The notes beneath the pieces are model-generated. The model saw only the letters and a program-made list of their open reading frames with translations, did not search any database and was not told where the DNA came from. Shown piece after piece: positions 44,962 to 53,748 of a DNA stretch of 64,000 nucleotides. Both the position numbers and the translations under genes were made by a program. The stretch comes from Bacteroidales bacterium (lineage in GTDB: Bacteria > Bacteroidota > Bacteroidia > Bacteroidales > G3-4614): assembly GCA_015061035.1 (NCBI GenBank), contig SUXK01000004.1:124001-188000 (forward strand). The letters are read 5' to 3'. Position 1 is the stretch's first letter, and each line of letters starts with the position of its first letter.

Positions 44962-45035
44962 GGTTCCATAGCTTAATTGAATAGAGCATCTGACTACGGA
45001 TCAGAAGGTTGCAGGTTTGAATCCTGCTGGAATCA
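44962..45035 (+). tRNA. tRNA-Arg (anticodon ACG)
   Basis: Folds as a standard cloverleaf: acceptor GGTTCCA/TGGAATC, D arm, anticodon stem TCTGA/TCAGA with loop CTACGGA, T arm GCAGG/CCTGC, discriminator A. The A34 would be edited to inosine by TadA to read CGU, CGC and CGA. No CCA is encoded. Confidence 0.95.
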
Positions 45036-45036
45036 C

Positions 45037-45066
45037 AAAGACTGTACTTAAGTACAGTCTTTTTTA
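45037..45066 (+). terminator. Perfect palindrome with T-run between the two tRNAs
   Basis: A 26-bp uninterrupted palindrome (45037-45062) centred at TTAA, followed by a T-run, 2 nt after tRNA-Arg. It resembles an intrinsic terminator, but the downstream tRNA has no visible promoter. It may therefore be a leaky terminator or an RNase processing hairpin. Confidence 0.6.
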
Positions 45067-45107
45067 AGGGAAACCTTAATAGTGGTAAGGAGGAAACTTC
45101 TCCACTA
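45064..45107 (+). other. Two adjoining GAAA-tetraloop hairpins between tRNA genes
   Basis: Hairpin A: TTAAGG (45064-45069), GAAA, CCTTAA (45074-45079). Hairpin B starts at the next base: TAGTGG (45080-45085), TA bulge, AGGAG (45088-45092), GAAA, CTTCT (45097-45101), CCACTA (45102-45107). Both stems pair fully apart from one G-T pair and the bulge. B ends 4 nt before tRNA-Gly. Confidence 0.7.
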
Positions 45108-45111
45108 AAAT

Positions 45112-45184
45112 GCGGGAATAGCTCAGTTGATAGAGCATCAGCCTTCCAAGCTGAGGGTCGCGGGTTTGAGCCCCGTTTCCCGCT
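45112..45184 (+). tRNA. tRNA-Gly (anticodon TCC)
   Basis: Cloverleaf with acceptor GCGGGAA/TTCCCGC, anticodon stem TCAGC/GCTGA and loop CTTCCAA, T arm with GGTTTGAGCC, discriminator T. No CCA encoded. No promoter-like sequence lies between it and tRNA-Arg, so it probably depends on read-through. Confidence 0.95.
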
Positions 45185-45202
45185 CTAACATCCCCAAAAA
45201 AA

Positions 45203-45374
45203 TGAGAGTCATAGTAAAAAGAAAACTCTCACAGGTTTGTAGAGTAATACAGACCGCCAAATTTAGGATGACAATATATATTCGCCCAAGAAGATGAATT
45301 GTCGGGAGCAGAAATGCTCGGTGAGATCCCAAATGGGGAAATCACTAACGACAAATTCAGGCTTCTTTTTTTTT
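45203..45374 (+). ncRNA. Candidate structured small RNA ending in an intrinsic terminator
   Basis: Four nested or serial elements lie downstream of tRNA-Gly, with no ORF. Hairpin TGAGAGT/ACTCTCA spans 45203-45231. Hairpin GGTTTGT/ACAGACC spans 45234-45255 (loop 8 nt). The third element is a three-way junction: its outer stem is AGAAG plus GAATTGTCG (45289-45304) with CGACAAATTC and CTTCT (45349-45366), and it closes on GAGCA-GAAA-TGCTC (45306-45319) and a second arm (GTGA...TCAC with TCCC/GGGA inside). Last comes a run of T to 45374. GACAAT (45270-45275) could pair with ATTGTC (45298-45303) instead, competing with the terminator stem. No family recognised. Confidence 0.5.
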
Positions 45375-45536
45375 ATATCTATATTTTAATACTCTAAAAG
45401 AGATATAAATAAGATATTTTTGAGATATTATTCAAAATATACGAACAAACGAGCGAGAAATATCAAGTTTACTTGAATATTTATCAAAGCGAGTGCAGAC
45501 TATATTCGAGTTTACCTCAAATATAATACAAAATAA

Positions 45537-45571
45537 AGGACAGGGTACTCTGTGAGTACCATGTCCTTTAT
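45537..45571 (-). terminator. Terminator of the exopolysaccharide operon
   Basis: Strong hairpin AAAGGACA.GGTACT / AGTACC.TGTCCTTT with a 5-nt loop, 38 nt beyond the ugd stop, followed on the minus strand by a T-rich tract. The stretch 45375-45536 has AT-rich short palindromes (for example TCAAGTTTACTTGA near 45465) and no gene. Confidence 0.75.
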
Positions 45572-45608
45572 CTATATAGTTTGTTTTAATTTTCCTTATC
45601 AAGTATAT

Positions 45609-46922
45609 CTATTTACCTATACAAAAATAATCAAATCCAAGTGATAGCAACTCCTCTGAATCATAAATATTTCTACCATCTATTATTAGAGGATTACTCA
45701 TTACTCGCTTAACAACTTGCCAGTTTGGAAGACGGAACTGTTTCCACTCGGTTAGTATAAGAAGAGCATCTGCATCTAAAAGGGTGTCGTACATATCAGT
45801 TGCGTATTCAACCTCATCTCCTAAACGGCGACGACATTCTTCCATTGCTACTGGGTCGTATACTTTTACGACCGCTCCTGCTTGTTTTAAGAGCGATATG
45901 GTTACAAGAGATGTTGCCTCTCGCATATCGTCTGTTTCAGGTTTAAAAGATAGTCCCCAAAGTGCAATTCGTTTACCTCTTAAATCTCCACCAAAGTAGG
46001 TATTAAGTTTATTAAATAGAATATGTTTTTGCTTCTCATTTACACTTTCAACTGCTTTGAGGACCTCCATTGAGTAACCTTTACTCTCGGCTGTCTTTAT
46101 AAGAGCCTTTACATCTTTTGGGAAACAACTACCTCCGTATCCACAACCCGGGTAAAGGAACTTTGTTCCTATACGGGAGTCGCTTCCTATACCCTTACGC
46201 ACCATATTTACATCTGCTCCTACTAACTCGCAAAGATTAGCAATATCATTCATAAAACTTATGCGTGTTGCCAACATTGAGTTTGCCGCATATTTAATCA
46301 TTTCGGCACTTGGTATATCAGTAAATATAACTCTAAAGTTGTTTAGCAAGAATGGGCGATAGAGTTTTGTCATCAACTCTTTTGCTCTGTCACTCTCAAC
46401 TCCTACCACTACCCTATCAGGACTCATAAAATCTTTTATGGCTGCTCCCTCTTTTAAGAATTCAGGATTGCTTGCAACATCAAAGGGAATCTCAACTCCT
46501 CGTTTTTCCAACTCCGCTTCAATTACAGCCTTTACCTTTTGCGCTGTTCCAACAGGTACAGTTGATTTTGTTACAAGAACTGTGTATTTTTTTATGCTCT
46601 CTCCAAATGTTTTTGCAACAGCAAGAACATATTGCAAATCGGCACTTCCATCTTCATCAGGAGGTGTTCCTACTGCACTAAATACCACCTCTACATCATC
46701 AATACACTCTGCTAACGATGTGGTAAATGATAAACGTCCTTCTCTATGGTTACGTACCACCATCTCTGAAAGGCCTGGTTCATAGATAGGCACTTTACCA
46801 TTTTGCAATGCCTCTATCTTATTTTTGTCAACATCAACGCAGGTTACATTAACACCCATCTCCGAAAAGCAGGCACCACTTACCAAACCCACATATCCTG
46901 TTCCAACTACTGCTATATTCAT
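45609..46922 (-). CDS. ugd: UDP-glucose 6-dehydrogenase
   Basis: Oxidises UDP-glucose to UDP-glucuronate with two NAD. The 437-residue protein has an N-terminal Rossmann motif GTGYVGL, the central dimerisation helix, and the catalytic Cys in GYGGSCFPKDVKAL. The C-terminal NAD-linked domain has LWGLSFKPETDDMREA. Last gene of the exopolysaccharide operon; it predicts glucuronic acid, or a sugar made from it, in the polymer. Confidence 0.95.
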   Translation of the reverse strand: MNIAVVGTGYVGLVSGACFSEMGVNVTCVDVDKNKIEALQNGKVPIYEPGLSEMVVRNHREGRLSFTTSLAECIDDVEVVFSAVGTPPDEDGSADLQYVLAVAKTFGESIKKYTVLVTKSTVPVGTAQKVKAVIEAELEKRGVEIPFDVASNPEFLKEGAAIKDFMSPDRVVVGVESDRAKELMTKLYRPFLLNNFRVIFTDIPSAEMIKYAANSMLATRISFMNDIANLCELVGADVNMVRKGIGSDSRIGTKFLYPGCGYGGSCFPKDVKALIKTAESKGYSMEVLKAVESVNEKQKHILFNKLNTYFGGDLRGKRIALWGLSFKPETDDMREATSLVTISLLKQAGAVVKVYDPVAMEECRRRLGDEVEYATDMYDTLLDADALLILTEWKQFRLPNWQVVKRVMSNPLIIDGRNIYDSEELLSLGFDYFCIGK

Positions 46923-46952
46923 TAATATAAACTTCTATAATTAAGTTCTATT

Positions 46953-48041
46953 TTACACCAAGGAATCGTAAACATCTTTTACTTGTTGAGCGATATAACT
47001 CCAGTTATATTTTGACATATCATACTCAACCTCGTTACTCTCGCTTGCTAATTTTAAAGTTAATTGTTTTTCAAGAGATTTTAGATTACCACATTCAAAA
47101 TAGCAATCCTTATCTAAACCCACCTCTGCATTTGCAGGTATGTCACTTACCAAAACATCGGACTTTGAATTCATTGCCTCTAAAAGAGCTATTGGCAATC
47201 CTTCGTGATATGATGGAAGAACAAATAGTTTTGTATTAGAGTATAGTTGCGAAAGTTTATCTTTTTGAATAAAGCCTGTTAGAATTACACCATTCTCCTT
47301 AGCCATCTCTTTGAGTTTTAGAGAGTATTTTGATTCATGGTCAGCTCCTCCTGCTATTACCAATTTCTCCTTACAACCAATATTCTTATAGGCATCAATT
47401 AAAAGGTCAAAACCTTTCTCTTCTACAAATCGTCCAACTGCCAATATGTACGAACCTTTTTCTAAGCCTAACTCTTTGAGATAATCAGCAGAGTTGGAAG
47501 TGCAACTTAAGTTTACTCCGTTATGTATTAGGTGAACTTGCTTTTGTGAGGGGTATTTGGTGTTTATTATATTCTTTATATGCTTTGATATTACTATCAC
47601 TCTATTGGAGTATTTTGCTCCCCATTTTTCACCTAATCGTAATATCCACTTTGAGAACTTACCCCATTTCTGGCGATCATAATCTGGTCCATGGTGAGTT
47701 GTCACCACTTTCAATCCCAACAAGCGAGCAAACGGAACAATTATTGAAGGGCCTATGGCATGAATATGCACTATATCAGCATTTGTAAATCTCGCATACA
47801 ATACAGCCAATATGGTATGAATTACCGCTTCAAAATGTTTTGTTCTTAGGCATGAGATATCTTTGATTTTAACACCACGATATTCTGTAGTTTCATATCC
47901 TTTAGATATATACTCTTTTCTACGGACAACCACTACTTGATGATTTTCATCTACCAACAATGGGTATAACTCCTCGCAATGTGATTCAACACCTCCTTGT
48001 ATACCCGGAATTCCACGTGTTCCTGTAACTACAATTTTCAT
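46953..48041 (-). CDS. GT4 family glycosyltransferase
   Basis: A 362-residue GT-B retaining glycosyltransferase. The N-terminal glycine-rich start KIVVTGTRGIPGIQGGVE is typical of this subgroup; the donor-binding half has AVGRFVEEKGFDLLI and the E-x7-E motif region HEGLPIALLEAM. Peripheral membrane or cytosolic, adding one sugar of the repeat unit; donor and acceptor unknown. Its ATG overlaps the stop of the radical SAM gene by 4 nt. Confidence 0.88.
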   Translation of the reverse strand: MKIVVTGTRGIPGIQGGVESHCEELYPLLVDENHQVVVVRRKEYISKGYETTEYRGVKIKDISCLRTKHFEAVIHTILAVLYARFTNADIVHIHAIGPSIIVPFARLLGLKVVTTHHGPDYDRQKWGKFSKWILRLGEKWGAKYSNRVIVISKHIKNIINTKYPSQKQVHLIHNGVNLSCTSNSADYLKELGLEKGSYILAVGRFVEEKGFDLLIDAYKNIGCKEKLVIAGGADHESKYSLKLKEMAKENGVILTGFIQKDKLSQLYSNTKLFVLPSYHEGLPIALLEAMNSKSDVLVSDIPANAEVGLDKDCYFECGNLKSLEKQLTLKLASESNEVEYDMSKYNWSYIAQQVKDVYDSLV

Positions 48042-49057
48042 TTATCGTTAAGTTCTATTGAAATGGGTTTACCTACTATTGTATTCCATTTATTTTTCAT
48101 TACCCACTTCATGGGTGTTGCAATATATTTCTTCATCACAGGAGATGCTGTTCCTACCATCCAACAATTTTTTGGACAATTGCGAACCTTCTCTCTTATC
48201 TTATTTGCCTGCTCACTTTGCCAGATCTCATCAAACGACTCAACATCTTTTATATTACCCATGCTCTCTTTCCAATGCTTCTCCTCCATTCCGTTACAAG
48301 GGTATACCTCTCCAAATGGGTCAACAAAGAAGTTTACAAGACCTGCTTCACATGGCAATAAACGGCGATTTCCATGTATATAGTTAATCAAGCCCATATT
48401 AAAGTATGCTCTAAACCACGATTTGGGGCTGTTCTCTTTTAGTTGCCACTCCATTAGTGTTTTAAAGTTTCCGCATACTTCTTCTTTATTGGTTATTTGA
48501 TTATCATCTTTGTGGAAATAGTAAGAGTTATGGAATGCTGCTGTTGCAAACTCCATTCCTAATGATTTTGAGAGTTTATACAACGAGAGCATATCGGCAG
48601 AGTTATGGTTTGATACGGTTATTCCAAAACCAATATCCTTTATTCCCATATTCTTTAAGGTTAATAGAGTTCTTAAACCTTTATCAAAACCGCCTTGACG
48701 TCCACGTAACTCATCATTTTTTTGAGATAATCCCTCAATACTTATTCTTATTCCGATATTAGGGAAACGTTGAGCCATCTTTATTACTCTATCCTCAAAC
48801 CAACCCGAAGTTGAAATTACTACACGAGGCGACTTTTGGAAACAAACCTCAATAATATCCTCTAAATCCTCTCTTACAAAAGGCTCTCCTCCTGTTATAT
48901 TTATAAACTTAACATTAGGAAGTTTTTTAATCTGTTCTATTGTTATCTCCTCACTCTTCTCTGTTGGATTTTTCCAGATATTACACATCTGGCACTTCAT
49001 TGGACAACGATATGTAACTATAATACACATATCTGTTGGTTGTTGTACTGCTCCCAT
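48038..49057 (-). CDS. Radical SAM enzyme with SPASM-like C-terminal cysteines
   Basis: A 339-residue enzyme with the radical SAM [4Fe-4S] motif C18-x3-C22-x2-C25, the SAM-binding GGEP at 56-59, and a C-terminal region with C236, C254, C294 and C298. That region suggests an auxiliary cluster of SPASM/twitch type (VDPFGEVYPC, then NCPKNC). Such enzymes modify peptides or, in a minority, sugars and lipids. Here it is embedded between an acetyltransferase and a glycosyltransferase gene in an exopolysaccharide operon with a 4-nt overlap to the latter. I see no precursor peptide gene near it. A sugar-nucleotide or lipid-linked sugar substrate is therefore plausible, but that is inference. Confidence 0.82.
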   Translation of the reverse strand: MGAVQQPTDMCIIVTYRCPMKCQMCNIWKNPTEKSEEITIEQIKKLPNVKFINITGGEPFVREDLEDIIEVCFQKSPRVVISTSGWFEDRVIKMAQRFPNIGIRISIEGLSQKNDELRGRQGGFDKGLRTLLTLKNMGIKDIGFGITVSNHNSADMLSLYKLSKSLGMEFATAAFHNSYYFHKDDNQITNKEEVCGNFKTLMEWQLKENSPKSWFRAYFNMGLINYIHGNRRLLPCEAGLVNFFVDPFGEVYPCNGMEEKHWKESMGNIKDVESFDEIWQSEQANKIREKVRNCPKNCWMVGTASPVMKKYIATPMKWVMKNKWNTIVGKPISIELNDK

Positions 49058-49090
49058 AATATTTCTGTTCTTTTGAAAATCTTTAACCTA

Positions 49091-49654
49091 TTATTTATCC
49101 TTACATTTTATATAAGGTTTTTTCACAAACTTATCGTCAGGAAGAGATTTTAAAAATTTAACCTTTTCATCCCAACTCATAAAACCAGTTCTTAAATTAC
49201 CCTCCTTAAGTCTTTTAAACCATTCTTCTGTATATCCTATATGTCTTATAGGATTACCTGCAACCATATACCCTGATGGGATACTTTTTGTAACTACAGA
49301 ACCTGCTCCTATTATCACATTATCTCCAATTTCTACTCCTGCCATTATTTTACAACCTTCTCCTATTGAGACATAGTTCCCTATTTTCACTTTTCCATAC
49401 CATTCTAATTCGTAATCATTATAGTATTTTCTAATACTATGCAACATTCCATGCGTAAAGAACTCAGTATCTTTTGCAATACGACAATAGTCTCCTATTT
49501 CTATTAAAAAACCTTCTGAAGTAGATAAATGGCATGGAGAGATATAGCAACCTTTACCAACCTTTACCCCATGTTTACGTAGATAATTTTCAGGGGTGTC
49601 ATAACAACCTGATATTAAAAACTGCTTTACTTTTGAACGATTTATAATTCCCAT
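49091..49654 (-). CDS. Hexapeptide-repeat acyltransferase (probably O-acetyltransferase)
   Basis: A 187-residue left-handed beta-helix protein of the CatB/LbH type: IGDYCRIAKDTEFFTHG (with the likely catalytic His), VKIGNYVSIGEGCKIMAGVEIGDNVIIGAG, then the SIPSGYMVAGNPIRHIG motif characteristic of the maltose/galactoside acetyltransferase group. It most likely acetylates a sugar of the polymer using acetyl-CoA. It sits 12 nt downstream of wzi. Confidence 0.88.
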   Translation of the reverse strand: MGIINRSKVKQFLISGCYDTPENYLRKHGVKVGKGCYISPCHLSTSEGFLIEIGDYCRIAKDTEFFTHGMLHSIRKYYNDYELEWYGKVKIGNYVSIGEGCKIMAGVEIGDNVIIGAGSVVTKSIPSGYMVAGNPIRHIGYTEEWFKRLKEGNLRTGFMSWDEKVKFLKSLPDDKFVKKPYIKCKDK

Positions 49655-49666
49655 ATCTAATATATT

Positions 49667-51133
49667 TTACTTTTTACTTAAATTCAATAACTCTCCACAT
49701 TTAGTTACTCCTATTTGCACTCCCCAATTATTACCAAAGAGAGTTCCTTTATCAAATGCTCCTGCAAGTGAGAAGTTCCAACCCTTCACCTTATTGTGAG
49801 TATAACTCAACTGCAACATTGAGGCAAATTGATGCTTAATGTTTGTATAAGGGGCATATGATGTTCCCCAACCTCGTTGATGCGAAATAAGGAATTTATA
49901 TCTTAATCCATCAATAAGCGTTCCATCAATACCGCCATAAAAGGCTCGTGTTATATTATTTGTAAAACCTAAATAGCCATCTTTATTGTATAGTGGCGAT
50001 GTTATAAAAGGCGTTCCTATTGTGTGACCACGATGTGTCCAACCATTATACATAATATGTGCATAATAGTTATCTCCAGCACTAACCTGTACGGGTATCT
50101 CAGATGATTTATCCCAAAGGAACGGTCCACTCTGATTTGTAGCATTCATAACTTCAAAGGTTACTCCTTCAATATAGAATTGTTTTGATGTTCTATAAGA
50201 CAATCCCCATAACCCATCAAACTTGTTACGGAATGTCATTCCTGAGTGATCATCAAAGAAGTGTTCGTAATATGCCCTTAACTCCCAATTCTTTTTTTTG
50301 TATCCCAAAGCAAGTATATATATTCCCAAATGATTACCAGAAACATTTACTTGATCTATTGCAGGAGAATCATCTCCTCCAGATAGGGGTATAAAAACTT
50401 TTAAATACTCTTTTATTCCAGATGGGAATTTTATGGTTTGGCTTCCTCTGTAATCATATACAGTACCTCCAAATTGAGTTGCCATATCAATTCCTATCAA
50501 ACCATACAAAGGTTTTGAATCATGTCCTATCTTAAAGATTATATTTTTACGATGGTAAAGTAGATTTTTTGTATATTGCATACCATCTGCCTTAAAATCT
50601 TTTTGATAGCGATAATCAACAAACCATCCATACGATAACCCTCCACGCACATGAAACCAACCTTTTGTTCCTGGAACTTGCGTAAATTGAGGTAGTCCTA
50701 CGTATATTTGAGGGATAGGTCGTGCATTTCCACTGTGTAACATACCTCCGCTGCTTAACTCCTCATCCCATAGCATTGTTTTCTCCTCTCTTGCTCCAGC
50801 AAATATACTCCAATTCTTTAATTTGGCATCGAAATATGCTTGTTGAAGATATATAGGAGCCTCATTTCGGTATGCACCCACTAATTCTAATCCAAATGAG
50901 TACGAAAATTTTTTCTCCTGAGCAACCTCTTTATATAGCCCTAATCGCAAATAACCACTATTATTCTTATCAGATACCACACCATTGGTATTGTTCATTA
51001 ACCAAAACGGTGTATAATCTCCTCCTCCACTAATTATATTGGCTTCGGCTTTATATGAGAGATTAAAGTCTTTTGCTGACGCCGTAAATATTAGAGAGAG
51101 CATCAATGTCAGAGATAAAATTATACGCTTCAT
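49667..51133 (-). CDS. wzi: Capsule assembly protein, Wzi family
   Basis: A 488-residue outer-membrane barrel of the Wzi family, which in Klebsiella and E. coli anchors capsule polysaccharide to the cell surface. Signal peptide ~1-20 (FTASA), then repeated amphipathic strands, with DYTPFWLMNNTNGVV near the start and GGLSYGWFVDYRYQKDF in the middle. The in-frame TTG at 51139 would add two residues; I chose the ATG at 51133, which gives a normal signal peptide and lies 2 nt after the upstream stop. Its presence says the polymer is surface-attached, not only released. Confidence 0.87.
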   Translation of the reverse strand: MKRIILSLTLMLSLIFTASAKDFNLSYKAEANIISGGGDYTPFWLMNNTNGVVSDKNNSGYLRLGLYKEVAQEKKFSYSFGLELVGAYRNEAPIYLQQAYFDAKLKNWSIFAGAREEKTMLWDEELSSGGMLHSGNARPIPQIYVGLPQFTQVPGTKGWFHVRGGLSYGWFVDYRYQKDFKADGMQYTKNLLYHRKNIIFKIGHDSKPLYGLIGIDMATQFGGTVYDYRGSQTIKFPSGIKEYLKVFIPLSGGDDSPAIDQVNVSGNHLGIYILALGYKKKNWELRAYYEHFFDDHSGMTFRNKFDGLWGLSYRTSKQFYIEGVTFEVMNATNQSGPFLWDKSSEIPVQVSAGDNYYAHIMYNGWTHRGHTIGTPFITSPLYNKDGYLGFTNNITRAFYGGIDGTLIDGLRYKFLISHQRGWGTSYAPYTNIKHQFASMLQLSYTHNKVKGWNFSLAGAFDKGTLFGNNWGVQIGVTKCGELLNLSKK

Positions 51134-51135
51134 AC

Positions 51136-51543
51136 TCAATAATATTTACGAAATGAATATATAGTATCGTTAACCGATAACTTTAATGATTTTGATGTTA
51201 ACTCTCGTATAGCAAATTTACGTTCTTGGGTCTTCCAATCTAAATATCTATTTCTCTTAGCAATATTTATATACTTTTCAGGTACTGATATTTTTATTGA
51301 ATCGCTATTTAATAGGTAGTTAGCAAATATCTGTTCTGCATAATGGGGATAAAAATTTCTCAATGTTTGTATTTCACATACTCCACTATCAAAGCTCCAA
51401 AAGAGAGAATCTGTTTCAAGAAAATGTTGAGGAGACTCTATAGTGGTTGCCTGCCACCTTCCTTCCAGCTTTGTATCTCTATCATTTGAGCAAGAAGTTA
51501 ATAACAACAGTACTATAATTAATATATTACTTATCTTAATCAT
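51136..51543 (-). CDS. Small lipocalin-like lipoprotein
   Basis: A 135-residue predicted lipoprotein: signal ending LLTSC with the lipidated Cys near 18, followed by a KLEGRWQATT motif that resembles the GxW start of lipocalin-like proteins in Bacteroidetes. The rest is beta-rich. Function unknown. It shares one base with the upstream glycosyltransferase stop (TAATG) and ends 2 nt before wzi, so it is a genuine operon member. It may assist Wzi or polymer assembly at the outer membrane. Confidence 0.7.
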   Translation of the reverse strand: MIKISNILIIVLLLLTSCSNDRDTKLEGRWQATTIESPQHFLETDSLFWSFDSGVCEIQTLRNFYPHYAEQIFANYLLNSDSIKISVPEKYINIAKRNRYLDWKTQERKFAIRELTSKSLKLSVNDTIYSFRKYY

Positions 51544-52724
51544 TAATAATATAAGTTTACAATCTTATTGTAATAAGATTCTTTCGAAAATTTACTACGC
51601 GCTGATTCTCTTATTAATTCATAATCAAACACACGACTATACATAATCTCAATCTTAGTCTTTAAATCCTGCACATCGTATGACTTAAATAACATTCCAC
51701 AATAAGGGGCAGTTATAGTTTCAGGAATACCTCCAATATTTGCACCTAAAACAGGGGTTCCTAAACATTGAGCTTCAATATTACCTAATCCAAAAACCTC
51801 ATAACATTCCGATGGTGTCACAAGGAATTTTGCTCTTGATAATATTTTTTCAATATCTGACCACTCTTTAAATCCTACAAATTCAATATTTGAAGGGCTA
51901 TTTATAAATTTATTTTTTAGAGAGCCATCTCCTATAATAATAAGTCGATATGGTAATTGTTTCGCAGCTTCAACCAAAGTTCTAATACCTTTAATATCTT
52001 CAAGCCTTCCTACAAAACAATAATAATCTTCTTTTTTTATATCTCCTTCTTCGGAAAATTCTCTATTAATAAAATTTGGCAAAACTTCTATCTTCTCTTG
52101 AGGGAAAGATGCTTTAACCAACATCTCTTTCATAAAATTACTTGGAGCGATAAATTTATCTGTATATGAGATCAACTTCTTTTTACTCCAATATACAGAT
52201 TCGAGATATGCCAAAGAGCTTGCTAACAAGCTATCTTTCATACATCTATTTTTTATCACATTAAGAGTTGATGATGAAACACATTTTTCGCAGATTTTAC
52301 CTCTATTATAACATAAATATGAAGGACATATCAATTTATAATCGTGCATTGTCCATATTACTTTACATCCGTGTATCTTCGCTAATTTAGCAACAATAGG
52401 CGAAATATAAGAGTGGATATTGTGCAAGTGAACAACATCGGGATTGAAATCCTTTAGTAATTTAAGAAATTGTTTTTTAACATCACCTATACCAAATATA
52501 CGTGCTGCTGCATTCAGTTTATTCTTTATCCCACCTGTAAAACTAACCTCTGAGGGATAATAGTTATCATATCCCGAAGGAATGTTTTGAGGATATTGCA
52601 TTGAGAATATAGCAACCTCATATCCTTTCTCTAACAATAACTTCTCTAATGCTAACGTAGCAACACAATCTCCTCCTCTATTGTAATAGAACTTATTTAC
52701 TAATAATACCCTCTGTTTTTTCAT
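51543..52724 (-). CDS. GT4 family glycosyltransferase
   Basis: A 393-residue GT-B glycosyltransferase. N-terminal KKQRVLLVNKFYYNRGG, then HLHNIHSYISP. A four-Cys insertion (CPSYLCYNRGKICEKC) is often seen in this GT4 subgroup and could bind metal. The donor half has VGRLEDIKGI and TPSECYEVFGLGNIEAQCLGTPVLG. Adds a sugar of the repeat unit; specificity unknown. It lies 19 nt downstream of the acyltransferase-3 gene. Confidence 0.88.
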   Translation of the reverse strand: MKKQRVLLVNKFYYNRGGDCVATLALEKLLLEKGYEVAIFSMQYPQNIPSGYDNYYPSEVSFTGGIKNKLNAAARIFGIGDVKKQFLKLLKDFNPDVVHLHNIHSYISPIVAKLAKIHGCKVIWTMHDYKLICPSYLCYNRGKICEKCVSSSTLNVIKNRCMKDSLLASSLAYLESVYWSKKKLISYTDKFIAPSNFMKEMLVKASFPQEKIEVLPNFINREFSEEGDIKKEDYYCFVGRLEDIKGIRTLVEAAKQLPYRLIIIGDGSLKNKFINSPSNIEFVGFKEWSDIEKILSRAKFLVTPSECYEVFGLGNIEAQCLGTPVLGANIGGIPETITAPYCGMLFKSYDVQDLKTKIEIMYSRVFDYELIRESARSKFSKESYYNKIVNLYY

Positions 52725-52743
52725 ATTAATTTAAATTTTTCTA

Positions 52744-53748
52744 TTAAATAGGCTTATTATTTGGAATAGTAACTACTGTTTTTCCAAAAAGCAATCTATT
52801 AAATAATTTTAGATTGTAATAATCTAATATTTTTGCTGTAACTATTGGGAACACAACTCCAAACAATAGAGCTAATATCATACCTACATAAAATTTTAAT
52901 ATAGGATTAATATCTAAAATAGTAAGTGCCACTGTTACAACACCCATAAATATTGTATGAAGGAAATATATCTCGGATGAATATTTACCCATGTATGAGA
53001 TATATTTATCTTTTTTATCATACAAATACAAAGATAATGAATATATTGAAATAATACCTAATATAGCTAATATTAATGAGTCTATTCTATACAATTCAAA
53101 TATCTTTGATACAACAAATATTAGCACCATTAATAATGATGACACTAACAATATAAGTAACGGGCGTTTTATCTTAAAACCATTAATGGTTTGATTATAT
53201 ATTAATATTCCCAACGAAAAGAAAATCAGATGTTTCGCCACCAAATTTAAACAAAATATTTCAGGCAATGGAATAAAGTATATAATAAAACTGAATAGAA
53301 GTAATATTTTGAGATTCTTAAAAAGGGGTACTATCAAAAATATTACAAATAGAGCATATATATACCATAAGAAAGTTGCGAAACCGCCCATTGGCGTTAC
53401 AAATATTGAATATAGTAAAGAATCAAATTCTATTGGATATTTCAACGTAACAAAAATTCCCGTAACATATTTTATTGCAAATAATAATATTGTTATAGAG
53501 ACATAAGGTATTAATAAACGAGAAGCTTTTTTCTTAATAAAAGAGAGATAATTATCAGTTAATGGAAATGCTTTTGCAAAGAGGAAACCAGACAAAAACA
53601 TAAAAAGTGGCATATGAAAGGTATAAATAAAATCTCTTATTAAATTAAATGCCTCTGAAGAATAGCCTCCTGCTCCTTCATAATGACCAAGGACAACAAG
53701 AAATATTCCTATCCCTTTTGCTATATTTATATTTCTATATGGATTCAT
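52744..53748 (-). CDS. Acyltransferase 3 family membrane protein (OafA/WcaK type)
   Basis: A 334-residue inner-membrane protein with about ten hydrophobic segments. The start RNINIAKGIGIFLVVLGHY contains the conserved His of acyltransferase 3 proteins; PLFMFLSGFLFAK follows. Members add acetyl or succinyl groups to surface sugars across the membrane. With the hexapeptide enzyme it predicts two acylation events on the polymer. Start overlaps the wzx stop by 4 nt. Confidence 0.87.
   Translation of the reverse strand: MNPYRNINIAKGIGIFLVVLGHYEGAGGYSSEAFNLIRDFIYTFHMPLFMFLSGFLFAKAFPLTDNYLSFIKKKASRLLIPYVSITILLFAIKYVTGIFVTLKYPIEFDSLLYSIFVTPMGGFATFLWYIYALFVIFLIVPLFKNLKILLLFSFIIYFIPLPEIFCLNLVAKHLIFFSLGILIYNQTINGFKIKRPLLILLVSSLLMVLIFVVSKIFELYRIDSLILAILGIISIYSLSLYLYDKKDKYISYMGKYSSEIYFLHTIFMGVVTVALTILDINPILKFYVGMILALLFGVVFPIVTAKILDYYNLKLFNRLLFGKTVVTIPNNKPI

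Noticed and set aside
45138-45332. 64-codon minus-strand ORF ending in an ERETGLKPATLSLEG-like tail
   Set aside because: It is antisense to tRNA-Gly; this tail is the well-known false translation of a tRNA complement.
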